Assembly: GCA_902623995.1 (NCBI GenBank)
Contig: CACNWE010000003.1
Coordinates: 62,001-126,000 of the forward strand
Source: an uncultured SAR116 cluster alpha proteobacterium
GTDB taxonomy: Bacteria; Pseudomonadota; Alphaproteobacteria; Puniceispirillales; Marisalimonadaceae
Length of the DNA stretch: 64,000 nucleotides
Direction: 5' to 3'
The translations under genes and the position numbers were made by a program. Below the pieces are notes generated by a model. It worked only from the letters and a program-made list of their open reading frames with translations. It did not search any database and was not told where the DNA came from. How positions within the stretch are numbered: the stretch's first letter is position 1; every line of letters begins with the position of its first letter. This document shows, one piece after another, positions 62,737 to 64,000 of this stretch.

Positions 62737-63675
62737 ATGCCGTTTGTAGCTTTTTATAGTGAGCATAGTGATTTAGAGTTACAAAACGAATGGGAAGATA
62801 GATTACGGGTTCACCACCCATTAGTTAAATTAGTACCTTTGTTCAGTGATCAAGCAGAGAATGCAATAACTGCTCTGTTATGGAAAGCACCTCTTAAAAG
62901 AGTAAAAAAATTAAATAATTTGAGAGGTCTAATATCCTTAGGCCAAGGTGTAGATCACATTCTTAAAGATAATATAATTGATAATAAAATTCCTGTTGTG
63001 AGAATTGTTGATCCTTTTATGTCAAAATCAATGAGTCATTGGGTGATTCTTTCTGTTCTCAATTTTATTAGAGATACTTTTGGTTATTATAATCAACAAA
63101 AAAATAAGATATATAAGTCTAGAAAGGAAATTAACTTTACTACCATAAAAATTGCTGTTTATGGTATTGGAGCAATAGGAAGTATTGTTTCAAAAGATCT
63201 TAAACAATTAGGATTTAAAGTCTATGGCTGGAGTAGGACTCAAAAAAAAATTTCAGGTATAAATTGTTTTATTGGTAAAAATAAATTTAAATATCTACTC
63301 AAATCTTGTGATATTCACATATGTCTCCTTCCATTAACTATAGAAACGAACAACATTTTTAATAACTTTTCGTTTAAAATGATGAAACATGGTTCATGTT
63401 TCATAAATGCTGGAAGGGGAGAACAAGTAGATGAAGAACATTTGATAGAAAATTGTAAATCTGGTCATATCTCTTCGGCAATTTTAGATGTTTACCGTAA
63501 AGAACCATTACCAAAAATGAGTGAGTTATGGCATCAAGAAAATATTATGATTTGGCCTCATGTAGCTGCAGAAACAAACCCTGAAACTGCAGCTAAGCAA
63601 ATAGCAAATGCAATAAAATGTATTGAAAATGGAAAATTACCGCCCAACACAATAGAAAGAAAACTAGGTTATTAA
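62737..63675 (+). CDS. D-2-hydroxyacid dehydrogenase, GhrA-type glyoxylate/hydroxypyruvate reductase
   Basis: The 312-residue protein shows the NAD-binding loop VYGIGAIGSIVSKDL (near residues 139-153), Arg in INAGRGEQVDEE, Glu in LDVYRKEPLP and the catalytic His in WPHVAAETNPETAA, which is the GhrA subgroup signature. It should reduce glyoxylate or hydroxypyruvate with NAD(P)H. It is 25 bases from the aldolase gene, so the two may act in one pathway of short hydroxy acids. Confidence 0.9.
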   Translation: MPFVAFYSEHSDLELQNEWEDRLRVHHPLVKLVPLFSDQAENAITALLWKAPLKRVKKLNNLRGLISLGQGVDHILKDNIIDNKIPVVRIVDPFMSKSMSHWVILSVLNFIRDTFGYYNQQKNKIYKSRKEINFTTIKIAVYGIGAIGSIVSKDLKQLGFKVYGWSRTQKKISGINCFIGKNKFKYLLKSCDIHICLLPLTIETNNIFNNFSFKMMKHGSCFINAGRGEQVDEEHLIENCKSGHISSAILDVYRKEPLPKMSELWHQENIMIWPHVAAETNPETAAKQIANAIKCIENGKLPPNTIERKLGY

Positions 63676-63700
63676 TATTTAGAACTTAAAGGAGATTTAT

Positions 63701-64000
63701 ATGGACTTAAAACAAAAAGTAACTGCATCAACCCAAATGCGTGGTGCAATGGTTTTTGAATTTTTTAGTCCTGGAATACCAATTATATTAAAAAATGCAG
63801 GTTGTGAATTCGTAATTTTTGACATGGAGCATGGAGGTCTTTCTTTAGAACAATTTAAGACCCTATCAATAATATCTAATTCCAATAAAATTGCACCATT
63901 TATTAGAATTCCCGAAATAAAGTATAATTATGTTGCTAGAGCATTAGACTTAGGTGCATCAGGTGTTATGGTTCCAATGGTAAACACACGAGATGACGCA
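63701..64000 (+). CDS. HpcH/HpaI aldolase family protein, 3' end cut by window
   Basis: AAAGGAG seven bases before the ATG fixes the start. The 100 residues seen are MDLKQKVTASTQMRGAMVFE, then AGCEFVIFDMEHGGLSLEQF, RIPEIKYNYVARALDLGASG and VMVPMVNTRDDA, matching the HpcH/HpaI TIM-barrel aldolases that make or cleave 2-keto-3-deoxy acids; DMEHG and VMVPMVNT carry catalytic and metal/phosphate positions. It runs off the right edge. It probably forms an operon with the upstream reductase, since an aldolase yielding pyruvate or glyoxylate would feed that enzyme. Confidence 0.88.
   Translation, partial: MDLKQKVTASTQMRGAMVFEFFSPGIPIILKNAGCEFVIFDMEHGGLSLEQFKTLSIISNSNKIAPFIRIPEIKYNYVARALDLGASGVMVPMVNTRDDA

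Overview
The window looks like a chromosome segment of an AT-rich alphaproteobacterium, probably a streamlined free-living (marine-type) lineage. The support is the gene order rlmB / tRNA-Tyr / tuf / tRNA-Trp / secE-nusG-rplKAJL-rpoBC running into rpsL-rpsG-fusA-tuf and the S10, spc and alpha operons, an Atp12-type F1 chaperone, a ChvI/ChvG two-component pair, a TIGR02300 protein, and the trpFBA-accD-folC/trxA cluster next to ihfB-rpsA-cmk-aroA. The lineage call is inference; no 16S rRNA is present. Genes are tightly packed: the longest stretch without a gene is about 228 bases (41716-41943), so no gap exceeds 300 bases. Non-ATG starts are common. No CRISPR array, insertion sequence, prophage, rRNA or replication origin was seen.

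Layout. (1) 1-5631: a mixed metabolic region with a partial crotonase, amidohydrolase, 3-hydroxyisobutyrate-dehydrogenase-like enzyme, EamA transporter, SDR enzyme, GNAT acetyltransferase, tRNA-Thr and the 23S rRNA methyltransferase rlmB. (2) 5771-36963: a 31-kb run of translation and transcription genes all on the + strand, starting at tRNA-Tyr and ending at a clear rho-independent terminator. It has two nearly identical tuf genes, an L10-type leader before rplJ, two mutually exclusive hairpins between rplL and rpoB, and near-consensus sigma70-type promoters before rpsL and rpsM. (3) 36973-40637: a DUF429 protein, rluC, a HAD phosphatase, an ATP12 chaperone and a small HEPN-like protein. (4) 40638-43860: lipB, tRNA-Leu(GAG), four small genes and a lone ABC ATPase. 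(5) 44040-51255: polA, chvI-chvG, ahcY and a frameshifted tsaE. (6) 51266-53028: an exonuclease I (SbcB)-type gene and trxA. (7) 53025-62033, minus strand: aroA-cmk-rpsA-ihfB-trpF-trpB-trpA-accD-folC in transcription order, meeting trxA tail to tail. (8) 62177-64000: a TIGR02300 protein, tRNA-Ala(GGC), a GhrA-type reductase and a HpcH/HpaI aldolase cut by the right edge.

How the genes work together. Most of the window is core information processing: ribosome, RNA polymerase, elongation factors, Sec secretion and rRNA modification. Linked blocks cover tryptophan, shikimate, folate, fatty-acid and S-adenosylhomocysteine metabolism. Compared with the order I recall from other Alphaproteobacteria, three blocks seem to be missing at exact junctions: hprK/PTS genes between chvG and ahcY, addB-addA between tsaE and trxA (where sbcB now sits), and sppA between rpsA and ihfB.

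No obviously new multi-gene system was found. The best leads are the tsaE frameshift inside a run of ten A's, the addAB-to-sbcB substitution, the rplL-rpoB switch-like hairpins, the HEPN-like protein beside ATP12, and the cluster of small unrecognised genes after tRNA-Leu.
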